NCBI GenBank assembly: GCA_913776675.1
Contig: CAJYRE010000288.1
Span: forward strand, 1-6,494
Source of the DNA: Rhizobiaceae bacterium
GTDB taxonomy: Bacteria; Pseudomonadota; Alphaproteobacteria; Rhizobiales; Rhizobiaceae
Direction of reading: 5' to 3'
DNA length: 6,494 bases
Part shown: in pieces, positions 1 through 5,219 of the stretch
How the letters are laid out: each line of letters starts with the position of its first letter
Position numbering within the stretch: the stretch's first letter is position 1
Notes under the pieces: model-generated
Seen by the model: only the letters and a program-made list of their open reading frames with translations
What the model was told of the DNA's origin: nothing
Databases searched by the model: none
Made by a program: the position numbers and the translations under genes

Positions 1-1895
1 CAGCACTTTTACTGGCCACAGCCCTGACACCGGCCTTTGCCGAAACCACCGCATTGCCCCCGGCACCCACAGGATTGGGGCATGCAGATTCTGCACCACC
101 ACCAGCCAATGTGCCCGCCTATGTGGATACGGGTGCCACCAACCAGCGCGGTGATGCATGCCACGCCACATTGGAAACCAATGCCGGTGTGCGCGTGCTG
201 TCGGGCTTTCTGGCGCTCTGGACGCCACGTACACCCTTTGTCGATGCCGATCAGGAAGCACCCGCAAAAGACGGTTGCCCGGCTGTGAAAAAATCCGATT
301 GGGATGGTATTCCCGGCAGTGCAACGGATGGCACCAAAAAGCGCCCTGAATTGCACCGCCAGAACATCGAATATTCCATCAAGATCACCAGCGAACACAC
401 ACCAGAAAACGATCTGGCCGCCTATTTGGATGATCGCCGCAATAAAAATGTCAGCATCACCGATGGCCTTGGCCCGCTTGCAGATGCCTGGCGAAAGGGT
501 GCCAAGCAGACCACCACCATCACCTCCATGCCTGCCGATGCCAACACGGTGAAATACGAAGACAAGGGCAACAATCGCGGTATTGGTGCCAAGGACAATC
601 CTGATCTGGGCAAAGCTGTGGATCTGATTGAAGCAGGCAGCGCCGATGGCTCCACCGAACCGGCAAAACGCTATTATAAATATGCCCGTCCCTACCGCGC
701 CAGTGATAAGGTGCGCATTGTTCCACAGCTCGAACCGGCCAAAAGCAGCAACGCTGCCGCAGATGGCGGCTTCCCAAGCGGGCATACGGCAGAAGGCTGG
801 CGTGATGCCTTGGTGATGGCCTATCTTGTGCCGCAACGCTATCAGGAAATGGTCACCCGCGCTGCCCTGCTGGGGGAAAACCGTATTCGCGCCGGCATGC
901 ACCAGACATTTGATGTGCTGGGCGGTCGCGTTTTGGCCACAGCCATTGTTGCCTATAACCTGAACCTGCCCAAATACACGCCCTTGCGGCAGGAAGCCTA
1001 CCAGCAAAGCCAGGCATGGCTGATGAAGGAAACCGGCGCTTCTGATTTCCAGCGCCTGCTGGCACTGGCGCATTCTGAAGCAAAACCAAAAGATGCTTTT
1101 GCCGATTATGCCTGGAACAAAGCCTTTTTCGAGCCGCGCCTCACCTATTATTACCCACAGATCAGCGATCCCAACCTCGCGCCCTCTGTGCCGAAGGGGG
1201 CTGAAGTGCTGCTGGAAACTCGCCTGCCCTATCTCTCGGATGAGCAGCGCCGTGTTGTGTTGAAAACCACTGAAATCGCCTCCGGCTATCCCATTGTCAG
1301 CGATCCGGAAGGTTGGGGCCGTCTCGACCTATTCCGCGCCGCCGACGGCTATGGTGCCTTTGATGGTGATGTAACGGTGGTGATGGATGCCGCCAAGGGT
1401 GGCTTCAATGCCGCCGACACCTGGAAAAACGACATTAGCGGCAAGGGTCTGCTGACCAAACAAGGCAATGGCAGCCTGACCCTGAGCGGCAACAATTCCT
1501 GGACAGGCGGCACGCTGATGCAGGCTGGCACCCTGATTGCCGCATCGGATAACGCCTTGGGTAAGGGTGATGTCTATCTGGCCGGCGGCACAGCCATCAT
1601 CTCGGCCAAGAATGCCAGAATAGGTGGCAATGTGACGGTGCGCAAACAGGCCACTCTTGACATCAAGCTGCTCAAAGACAGCCATGGAAAAATCCAGATC
1701 AACAAAAACCTCTTCATTGAAGGAGGCAAATTGCTGCTCTCCCCAGAGAAAGATCAGTCTTTCAAAGCAGGCCAGACCATTACATTGATCAATGCCAGCA
1801 AGATTGAAGGCAAATTCGACACCATCGAGCTTCAAGGGCATAAAGTAAAGCCACTCTATACACAAAATAATCTTTCAATACGCATTGAAAGCTAA
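1..1895 (+). CDS. Secreted PAP2-family acid phosphatase with C-terminal PATR beta-strand segment (5' partial)
   Basis: The frame is open from base 3, and the first visible residues, ALLLATALTPAFA, look like the end of a signal peptide cleaved after AFA, so the true start is upstream. About 630 residues are visible. The three PAP2 phosphatase motifs are present: K-x6-RP (bases 666-692), PSGH (774-785) and R-x5-H-x3-D (882-914). In this family the last His is the phosphate-accepting nucleophile and the PSGH His the general acid, so the enzyme should hydrolyse phosphomonoesters in the periplasm. Two Cys, at bases 159-161 and 276-278, could form a disulfide. A GYP…PEGWGRL…ADGYGAF stretch (about 1284-1370) leads into a Gly/Asn-rich segment (about 1431-1589) resembling the passenger-associated transport repeat (GNGSLTLSGNNSWTGGT). 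The protein ends about 100 residues later with no room for an autotransporter barrel. Family assignment is firm; substrate and final location are unknown. Confidence 0.9.
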   Translation, partial: ALLLATALTPAFAETTALPPAPTGLGHADSAPPPANVPAYVDTGATNQRGDACHATLETNAGVRVLSGFLALWTPRTPFVDADQEAPAKDGCPAVKKSDWDGIPGSATDGTKKRPELHRQNIEYSIKITSEHTPENDLAAYLDDRRNKNVSITDGLGPLADAWRKGAKQTTTITSMPADANTVKYEDKGNNRGIGAKDNPDLGKAVDLIEAGSADGSTEPAKRYYKYARPYRASDKVRIVPQLEPAKSSNAAADGGFPSGHTAEGWRDALVMAYLVPQRYQEMVTRAALLGENRIRAGMHQTFDVLGGRVLATAIVAYNLNLPKYTPLRQEAYQQSQAWLMKETGASDFQRLLALAHSEAKPKDAFADYAWNKAFFEPRLTYYYPQISDPNLAPSVPKGAEVLLETRLPYLSDEQRRVVLKTTEIASGYPIVSDPEGWGRLDLFRAADGYGAFDGDVTVVMDAAKGGFNAADTWKNDISGKGLLTKQGNGSLTLSGNNSWTGGTLMQAGTLIAASDNALGKGDVYLAGGTAIISAKNARIGGNVTVRKQATLDIKLLKDSHGKIQINKNLFIEGGKLLLSPEKDQSFKAGQTITLINASKIEGKFDTIELQGHKVKPLYTQNNLSIRIES

Positions 1896-1938
1896 GCAGA
1901 AAATGGTGCGCTACAAAACACGCACCTGATAACAAGAC

Positions 1939-1968
1939 AAAAAAGCCGCCCGGTACACACACCGGGCG
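1939..1968 (-). terminator. Hairpin with T-tract on the minus strand
   Basis: An 8-bp perfect stem, CGCCCGGT (1947-1954) and ACCGGGCG (1961-1968), closes a 6-base loop. On the + strand it is preceded by AAAAAA (1939-1944) and followed by ACTCCGG, with no T run. Read on the minus strand it is a GC-rich hairpin followed by GC and TTTTTT, the intrinsic terminator layout. It may still help end or protect the mRNA of the phosphatase gene, which stops 51 bases upstream, but as a classical terminator it points leftward, where no minus-strand gene is visible. Confidence 0.5.
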
Positions 1969-2073
1969 ACTCCGGCATTTCAGAATTGCGCATTGCAACC
2001 TCAGTGAAGACTCTATTAACGCATCAGGCCTAAGATCAGCACCAGCCGCATTGATCCAAGAGTTGTTGCCAGC

Positions 2074-2685
2074 ATGCATTCCTTCCAATCGACACCAAAG
2101 CGGGAGAACGAAAGGCAGGAGATTCAGCGTTCATTCCAACGAGTATCCGTAAAACTCGAAGGACGGCTGATGCTGCCAAGCGAAGATGAATACGTCTGCA
2201 TGACCGTCGATATGTCGCCGGGCGATGCACGGTTTATGTGCGCGGCCCGCCCGAAGACGGGTGATCGTATCATTGCATATATTGATCATATTGGCCGCAT
2301 TGAAGGAAGCGTTGTTAAAACCACCGAGGATGGCTTTGTTATCACAACCATTGCCACAGACCGCAAACGTGAAAAACTGGCGGCGCAATTAACCTGGCTT
2401 GCCAATAAACACGAACTTGGATTGCCGGAAGACCGACGCCACGACCGCCTCACCCCACGCAAGGCTCATACAAAGCTGATACTCGACGATGGCCAGGTCA
2501 TCAATTGCCGCATCATCGATCTTTCCCTGTCCGGTGCCGCCGTCGAGGTTGATCAACGTCCGGCCATTGGCACCGCTGTACAATTGAACACCTTGCGCGG
2601 GCGCGTGGTGCGCCATTTCCTTGAAGGGGTCGCCATTGAGTTTACCACGCTACAGTCGCGTGACACTCTCAACGACTTCCTCTGA
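2074..2685 (+). CDS. Tandem PilZ-domain protein, candidate cyclic-di-GMP receptor
   Basis: This encodes 203 residues with no signal peptide or membrane segment, so it should be cytoplasmic. Two PilZ-like halves are visible. The first has RxxxR at R19-R23 and D46-M-S-P-G50-D; the second has RxxxR at R121-R125 (followed by R129) and the canonical DxSxxG at D149-G154, ending in the usual GVAIEF strand (185-190). In PilZ proteins these motifs bind cyclic-di-GMP, so a receptor or adaptor role is expected, but the output cannot be read from the sequence. In the first half the Gly is one place earlier than in DxSxxG, so that half may bind poorly or differently. The ATG at 2074 has only a weak Shine-Dalgarno (AAGAG, 2058-2062, 11 bases away); the next in-frame ATG, codon 33, would remove the first RxxxR, so 2074 is preferred. 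The exported BTLCP protease gene follows after 742 bases. Confidence 0.88.
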   Translation: MHSFQSTPKRENERQEIQRSFQRVSVKLEGRLMLPSEDEYVCMTVDMSPGDARFMCAARPKTGDRIIAYIDHIGRIEGSVVKTTEDGFVITTIATDRKREKLAAQLTWLANKHELGLPEDRRHDRLTPRKAHTKLILDDGQVINCRIIDLSLSGAAVEVDQRPAIGTAVQLNTLRGRVVRHFLEGVAIEFTTLQSRDTLNDFL

Positions 2686-2784
2686 AACCTGCCTTGTTCA
2701 ATCTGAACCTGACAGACTTTCAAGAACAGTCCAGCCCCAAGCATCAATACCCCTTCCTCCCATTTGCCTTAGCGGGATAGCGCC

Positions 2785-2890
2785 TAGAGCATTTCAGTGT
2801 TTCTCGGAAACACTGAAATGCTCTAACTCTTTGTTTTCACGCATTTCCGGACGGAAAACCGCTATGCACTTTTCTCAGGTCAATGCTCTA
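2785..2890 (+). repeat. RIME/Bru-RS-like composite palindromic intergenic repeat, copy 1
   Basis: This 106-base element is bounded by TAGAGCATT (2785-2793) and its complement AATGCTCTA (2882-2890). The left part is a nearly unbroken hairpin: 19-base arms at 2785-2803 and 2807-2825 around a 3-base TCG loop, with no mismatch. The right part contains a second dyad, TTTCCG-GA-CGGAAA (2844-2857). Length, two-palindrome design and intergenic position match what is known of the non-coding RIME and Bru-RS repeats of Rhizobium and Brucella; the family name is inferred. Bases 2819-2888 match an inverted second copy at 4225-4294. Frames read through either copy give the same spurious peptide (NSLFS…GRKTAM…FSQVNA), which should not be taken as protein. 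Confidence 0.82.
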
Positions 2891-2896
2891 AAGCAT

Positions 2897-2925
2897 GTTG
2901 CGTTTCAATCTTGTGATTGCGCAAC
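2897..2925. repeat. Small imperfect hairpin adjoining repeat copy 1
   Basis: GTTGCG (2897-2902) pairs with CGCAAC (2920-2925), and inside it AATC pairs with GATT around a TTGT loop, with an unpaired internal stretch. It directly follows the 106-base element, and the preceding AAGCATGTTGCG resembles the start of another common rhizobial intergenic repeat, so it may be a degraded third module of the mosaic. This is a weak call from symmetry alone. Confidence 0.35.
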
Positions 2926-3109
2926 TCATCAAGAATGATGGCCGCATCGCCTGATTCAAACAGGCCTCAAATTCAGATCTTCGACAAAATAAAACAACGA
3001 ACATGACTGCCCACAAGTCATTTGTTCATCAAGCATTCACCATCGACAGCTTTTCCACCAAAATTCAAAGAAAAAAAGCAGGTATCACTGCGCGAAAAAT
3101 ATCCGAAAT

Positions 3110-3120
3110 TGTCTCAGACA
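3110..3120. promoter_or_regulatory. TGTCT-C-AGACA palindrome
   Basis: A perfect 5+1+5 palindrome in the AT-rich leader, 37 bases before a second TGTC…GACA palindrome. The shared half-site suggests one dimeric regulator binding both. No regulator can be named and no adjacent promoter was found, so this is a candidate operator only. Confidence 0.3.
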
Positions 3121-3156
3121 GAGAGAAAACATGACACAAAATGGAACTCTCCAAAC

Positions 3157-3170
3157 TGTCAGCGCTGACA
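3157..3170. promoter_or_regulatory. Perfect 14-base palindrome TGTCAGCGCTGACA
   Basis: All seven base pairs are symmetrical. It is GC-rich inside an AT-rich spacer, which makes it stand out, and it shares TGTC/GACA outer half-sites with 3110-3120. It lies about 190 bases before the proposed promoter of the protease gene, so it could be an upstream activator or repressor site. This is inferred from symmetry only. Confidence 0.4.
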
Positions 3171-3318
3171 AATTTTTAGAATTTCACCCAAACAAGCCAA
3201 AGCAGAAAACAAATTTTATGATTTAATATCAAATAGATAAAACAAAAAATCCATAACAGAAAACCTCCCATCCCTTGCCAAGCGGGCAATCATGCTTAAA
3301 AAATGCATAAGAAGACCC

Positions 3319-3332
3319 GTATAATTTTATAC
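3319..3332. promoter_or_regulatory. AT-rich palindrome GTATAA-TT-TTATAC
   Basis: A perfect 6+2+6 dyad that also contains the -10-like hexamer TATAAT (3320-3325). It lies just before the TTCAAAA/TTTTGAA inverted repeat and promoter of the protease gene. It could be an operator or a second, more distal -10 element. Confidence 0.35.
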
Positions 3333-3340
3333 ATAGTTTA

Positions 3341-3388
3341 TTCAAAACAATACTTATTTTGAACTTGGAATTTTGCCAGAGATAAAAT
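3341..3388 (+). promoter_or_regulatory. Predicted promoter of the protease gene with overlapping inverted-repeat operator
   Basis: A sigma-70-like pair, TTGAAC (3359-3364) and TAAAAT (3383-3388), is separated by 18 bases, which puts the transcript start near 3395 and a leader of about 33 bases before the ATG at 3428. An inverted repeat, TTCAAAA (3341-3347) and TTTTGAA (3357-3363) with a 9-base spacer, overlaps the -35 element, so a protein bound there could block polymerase. The hexamers are good but not perfect, and the operator has no named regulator. Confidence 0.5.
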
Positions 3389-3427
3389 CATCGGCGTCAT
3401 TGTGTCCTCAGAACGGAGAGACAACCA

Positions 3428-4042
3428 ATGACAAACAAGAAAAATATCGGTTTCGCCCTGATCGTCGCCATCGCAACCATGGTTGCAGGGGCCAGCGCCA
3501 GCGCTGCACAACCCTCCATGAAGCTTGCAGGCAAAACCAGCCAACCCATTGGCCATTACGAATTTTGCAAGCGGTATACTGCCGAGTGCAAGCCGCTTCC
3601 TGGCGGAGACGCAGGCCCTGCAACACTGACACCGGAGCTGTGGAAGACCATTCTGGATGTCAACTACACCGTCAACACCACAATCCGGCCTGAAACGGAT
3701 ATGGAACAGTATGGCGTGGAAGATTACTGGGCCTACCCTGTCACCGCTGGCGATTGTGAAGATTACGCTCTTTTGAAGCGCCGCACCCTGATGGAAAAAG
3801 GCATGTCAGCCTCCGATCTGCTGATCACCGTGGTATTGCAGCCAAGCGGTGAAGGACACGCCATTCTCACCGTCAGAACCGATCGTGGCGATTTTATTCT
3901 CGATAACATGCGCAACAAGGTCATGCTGTGGTCTGACACGGAATATACCTATCTGAAGCGCCAGGCGGCAGAAAACCCCGGTCAATGGGTAAAAATCATT
4001 GATGATCGCAACGCAGCCGTTGCAACGCTTCAAAATCGATAA
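3428..4042 (+). CDS. Exported transglutaminase-like cysteine protease (BTLCP / LapG-like)
   Basis: The 204-residue product begins with a typical signal peptide (basic MTNKK, hydrophobic core to about residue 21, likely cleavage near ASASA, 22-27), so it should act in the periplasm. The catalytic triad of the bacterial transglutaminase-like cysteine proteinases is visible: Cys110 in GDCEDYALLK, His144 in GEGHAIL and Asp159 in FILDN. The acidic residues around Cys110 resemble the calcium-binding surroundings of LapG. Cys47 and Cys54, in the N-terminal FCKRYTAEC segment, may pair. The start is supported by GGAGAG (3415-3420), seven bases before the ATG. LapG cleaves large surface adhesins in Pseudomonas and is held back by the cyclic-di-GMP receptor LapD. 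Neither an adhesin nor a LapD-like gene is visible here, so the substrate is unknown. The upstream PilZ gene makes a cyclic-di-GMP link plausible but unproven. Confidence 0.92.
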   Translation: MTNKKNIGFALIVAIATMVAGASASAAQPSMKLAGKTSQPIGHYEFCKRYTAECKPLPGGDAGPATLTPELWKTILDVNYTVNTTIRPETDMEQYGVEDYWAYPVTAGDCEDYALLKRRTLMEKGMSASDLLITVVLQPSGEGHAILTVRTDRGDFILDNMRNKVMLWSDTEYTYLKRQAAENPGQWVKIIDDRNAAVATLQNR

Positions 4043-4126
4043 AGACAGCCTGCCCCGCATCCATGAGATTGTTTCGCAGCAATTGGTCCGGTCTCCCCCG
4101 CACACCCTTCCCCGACCGCGACCATC

Positions 4127-4164
4127 GAGCCGGCTCTGCTGCCACGGAGCCGGCTCACCTTTTT
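4127..4164 (+). terminator. Rho-independent terminator of the protease gene
   Basis: Two copies of GAGCCGGCTC (4127-4136 and 4147-4156) pair fully across a 10-base loop, giving a 10-bp GC-rich stem, and TTTTT follows at 4160-4164 after ACC. It lies 85 bases after the protease stop codon. Each arm is itself palindromic, so the arms can also fold alone; the long stem should still be the stable form in RNA. It makes read-through into the next gene unlikely. Confidence 0.85.
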
Positions 4165-4180
4165 CACGAAACAAGTCTTT

Positions 4181-4200
4181 GTTAATCTGAGATTAACCAT
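4181..4200 (+). promoter_or_regulatory. Predicted CtrA-binding site (TTAA-N7-TTAAC)
   Basis: GTTAATCT-G-AGATTAAC (4181-4197) is a perfect 8+1+8 palindrome containing TTAA (4182-4185), exactly seven bases, then TTAAC (4193-4197), followed by CAT. This is the consensus of CtrA, the cell-cycle response regulator of alphaproteobacteria, and TTAACCAT is the common strong half-site. It lies after the protease terminator and 157 bases before the start of the next gene, so that gene is the likely target. The match is exact; binding is inferred. Confidence 0.62.
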
Positions 4201-4224
4201 ACTATCGCAACCCTCTTCGCTATC

Positions 4225-4294
4225 GAGCATTTACCTGAGAAAAGCGCATAGCGGTTTTCCGTCCGAAAACCTGTGAAAACAAAGAATTAGAGCA
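4225..4294 (-). repeat. RIME/Bru-RS-like repeat, inverted copy 2 (partial)
   Basis: The reverse complement aligns without gaps to 2819-2888: 63 of 70 bases are identical. It lacks the 41-base hairpin module found in copy 1. Four of the seven differences cluster in one arm of the internal dyad, and symmetry is still present: GGTTTTC (4253-4259) pairs with GAAAACC (4265-4271), where copy 1 has TTTCCG/CGGAAA. It lies between the CtrA-like box and the start of the anchored protein gene, so it is probably part of that gene's promoter region or leader. Confidence 0.8.
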
Positions 4295-4353
4295 GAGCCG
4301 TTGCGCACCACGTTGCTCAAAACAGGCCAAGGTCAACGAAGGGGCAAAACACC

Positions 4354-5085
4354 ATGGGGCGTATGGGCGAACAACTGGAGCAGGAAAAACCGCTTCTATC
4401 CAGACGCAGCAAAATATGGATCTGCGCCGCACTGCTGTTTTTGCTTCTCTTTTCCATCGCCTTGTTTCTGCTGAAAGATTCAATCGGCAGAACGTTGATG
4501 ATGGGTGAACATAGCGAACTGCAAACACCCCGAAATGTCACGATTGGCATTGATGCACTTACCATTGAAGACAATACCATCCGCTTTGAGCGACAACGGC
4601 ATAATGGCCCGGCAAGCCGTGTTGATCTGGCTTTGATGTGGCCAGAAATGCGCGGCTATAGCCTGAAAGATCGCCAGAGATTTGACGATCCAACCCAGAC
4701 GGATGCGTTAATCTTTATCGAAATCACCCAAAGCACCATGTCCCGCGACATGTCCGGGCGGATTGCCCCCATTTACAGCCAGCTTTTTGATGGTCCACCT
4801 GCAGCAGCGCCTTACGGGCTGACAGCCCACCACCTGCGGCCGGGAAGCGGTTATGATGGCGAGGTTCTCTACACGGCTCCGCGCTCAGGCAATACAGATT
4901 ATGCCGTTCGCTGCTTGGTTGATGATACCCCCAGAAAGCCGTCCATCGACAACTGTCAGCGGGACATTCACATCGGCAAGGATCTCAGCGTGCTTTATCG
5001 CTTTTCCGGTAAAAACCTGAAGGATTGGCAAAACATCGAAACGGCTGTCATCAGCTACATCAATCATCGACTGGGTACGCATTAA
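4354..5085 (+). CDS. Uncharacterised single-pass membrane protein
   Basis: I do not recognise this 243-residue protein. A charged N-terminus with SRRSK (16-20) is followed by one strongly hydrophobic segment (about 21-40) and then KDSIGR. The remaining 200 or so residues are polar. Because positive charge precedes the segment and there is no clear cleavage site, an N-in anchor with a periplasmic C-terminal domain is the likeliest topology. Two Cys (187 and 201) could form a disulfide in the periplasm. Distinctive stretches include RVDLALMWPEMRGYS (89-103) and DWQNIETAVISYINHRL (224-240). GAAGGGG (4338-4344), nine bases before the ATG, supports the start; ATG at codon 4 is an alternative. It stands alone after a terminator and a CtrA-like box, so it may be cell-cycle regulated. 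It is probably a real conserved gene: normal composition, good ribosome site, coherent protein. Confidence 0.8.
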   Translation: MGRMGEQLEQEKPLLSRRSKIWICAALLFLLLFSIALFLLKDSIGRTLMMGEHSELQTPRNVTIGIDALTIEDNTIRFERQRHNGPASRVDLALMWPEMRGYSLKDRQRFDDPTQTDALIFIEITQSTMSRDMSGRIAPIYSQLFDGPPAAAPYGLTAHHLRPGSGYDGEVLYTAPRSGNTDYAVRCLVDDTPRKPSIDNCQRDIHIGKDLSVLYRFSGKNLKDWQNIETAVISYINHRLGTH

Positions 5086-5219
5086 GCCAAGACATCTACA
5101 GACTACAAAAGAGAACCTCTTGGAAGACATTCAGAGGCTGCCTGTCTCAACCTGAACCTAAAAAGTCAATCCTATACAGCCGATGTGCAATTTTGGTGAA
5201 AATTCACTGAGCGGCAGAA

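Larger units (their letters stand above)
2686..3427. other. 742-base gene-free region: repeat, then AT-rich dyad-rich leader
   Basis: I find no convincing gene on either strand. Bases 2686-2784 carry no recognisable signal. Bases 2785-2925 are the palindromic repeat and an adjoining small hairpin. From about 2940 composition falls sharply: a hand count over 3061-3360 gives 97 G+C of 300 (32%), against 60% in a sample line (3601-3660) of the following gene. This part contains a bulged hairpin (GAAC-ATGACT / AGTCAT-tt-GTTC, 2999-3027), two TGTC…GACA palindromes (3110-3120, 3157-3170), GTATAA-TT-TTATAC (3319-3332) and the promoter of the protease gene. A 31-codon ORF at 3131-3226 is possible but weak. 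Confidence 0.7.
4043..4353. other. 311-base intergenic region: terminator, CtrA-like box, inverted repeat copy
   Basis: No gene is seen on either strand. From left to right it holds an unremarkable C-rich stretch (4043-4126), a strong intrinsic terminator (4127-4164), a CtrA-type palindrome (4181-4197), the second repeat copy (4225-4294) and the Shine-Dalgarno region of the next gene (GAAGGGG, 4338-4344). The promoter of the next gene must lie here if it is transcribed independently, but no convincing -10 hexamer stands out. Confidence 0.75.

Noticed and set aside
54..56. TTG at 54 as the start of the phosphatase gene
   Set aside because: The frame is open upstream to the window edge and encodes a signal-peptide end (ALLLATALTPAFA); starting at TTG would remove export.
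9..1073. A 354-codon open frame on the minus strand opposite the phosphatase gene
   Set aside because: The + strand frame has a signal-peptide end and all three PAP2 motifs. The minus frame reads as Cys/Gly/Ile-rich low-quality protein with no motif, as expected from a shadow of a GC-biased gene.
1329..1865. A 178-codon minus-strand ORF opposite the PATR segment
   Set aside because: No motif, no ribosome site, and entirely inside the well-supported phosphatase frame.
1993..2019. TTGCAA-N15-TATTAA as the PilZ gene promoter
   Set aside because: A 15-base spacer is too short for a dependable sigma-70 promoter, so it is not listed as a feature.
2031..2059. TTGGAT-N17-ATCTTA as a minus-strand promoter feeding the leftward terminator
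   Set aside because: Spacing is right, but the -10 hexamer hardly resembles TATAAT, so it does not support a small RNA.
2785..2930. CRISPR array or insertion sequence suggested by the repeats
   Set aside because: There are only two copies, inverted and 1.3 kb apart, with no regular spacers and no transposase; an intergenic mosaic repeat fits better.
2621..2938. A 105-codon + strand ORF overlapping the PilZ gene end
   Set aside because: It reads through the palindromic repeat, and the repeat-derived peptide reappears in the minus-strand ORF at 4220-4528 from copy 2, so both are artefacts of repeat DNA.
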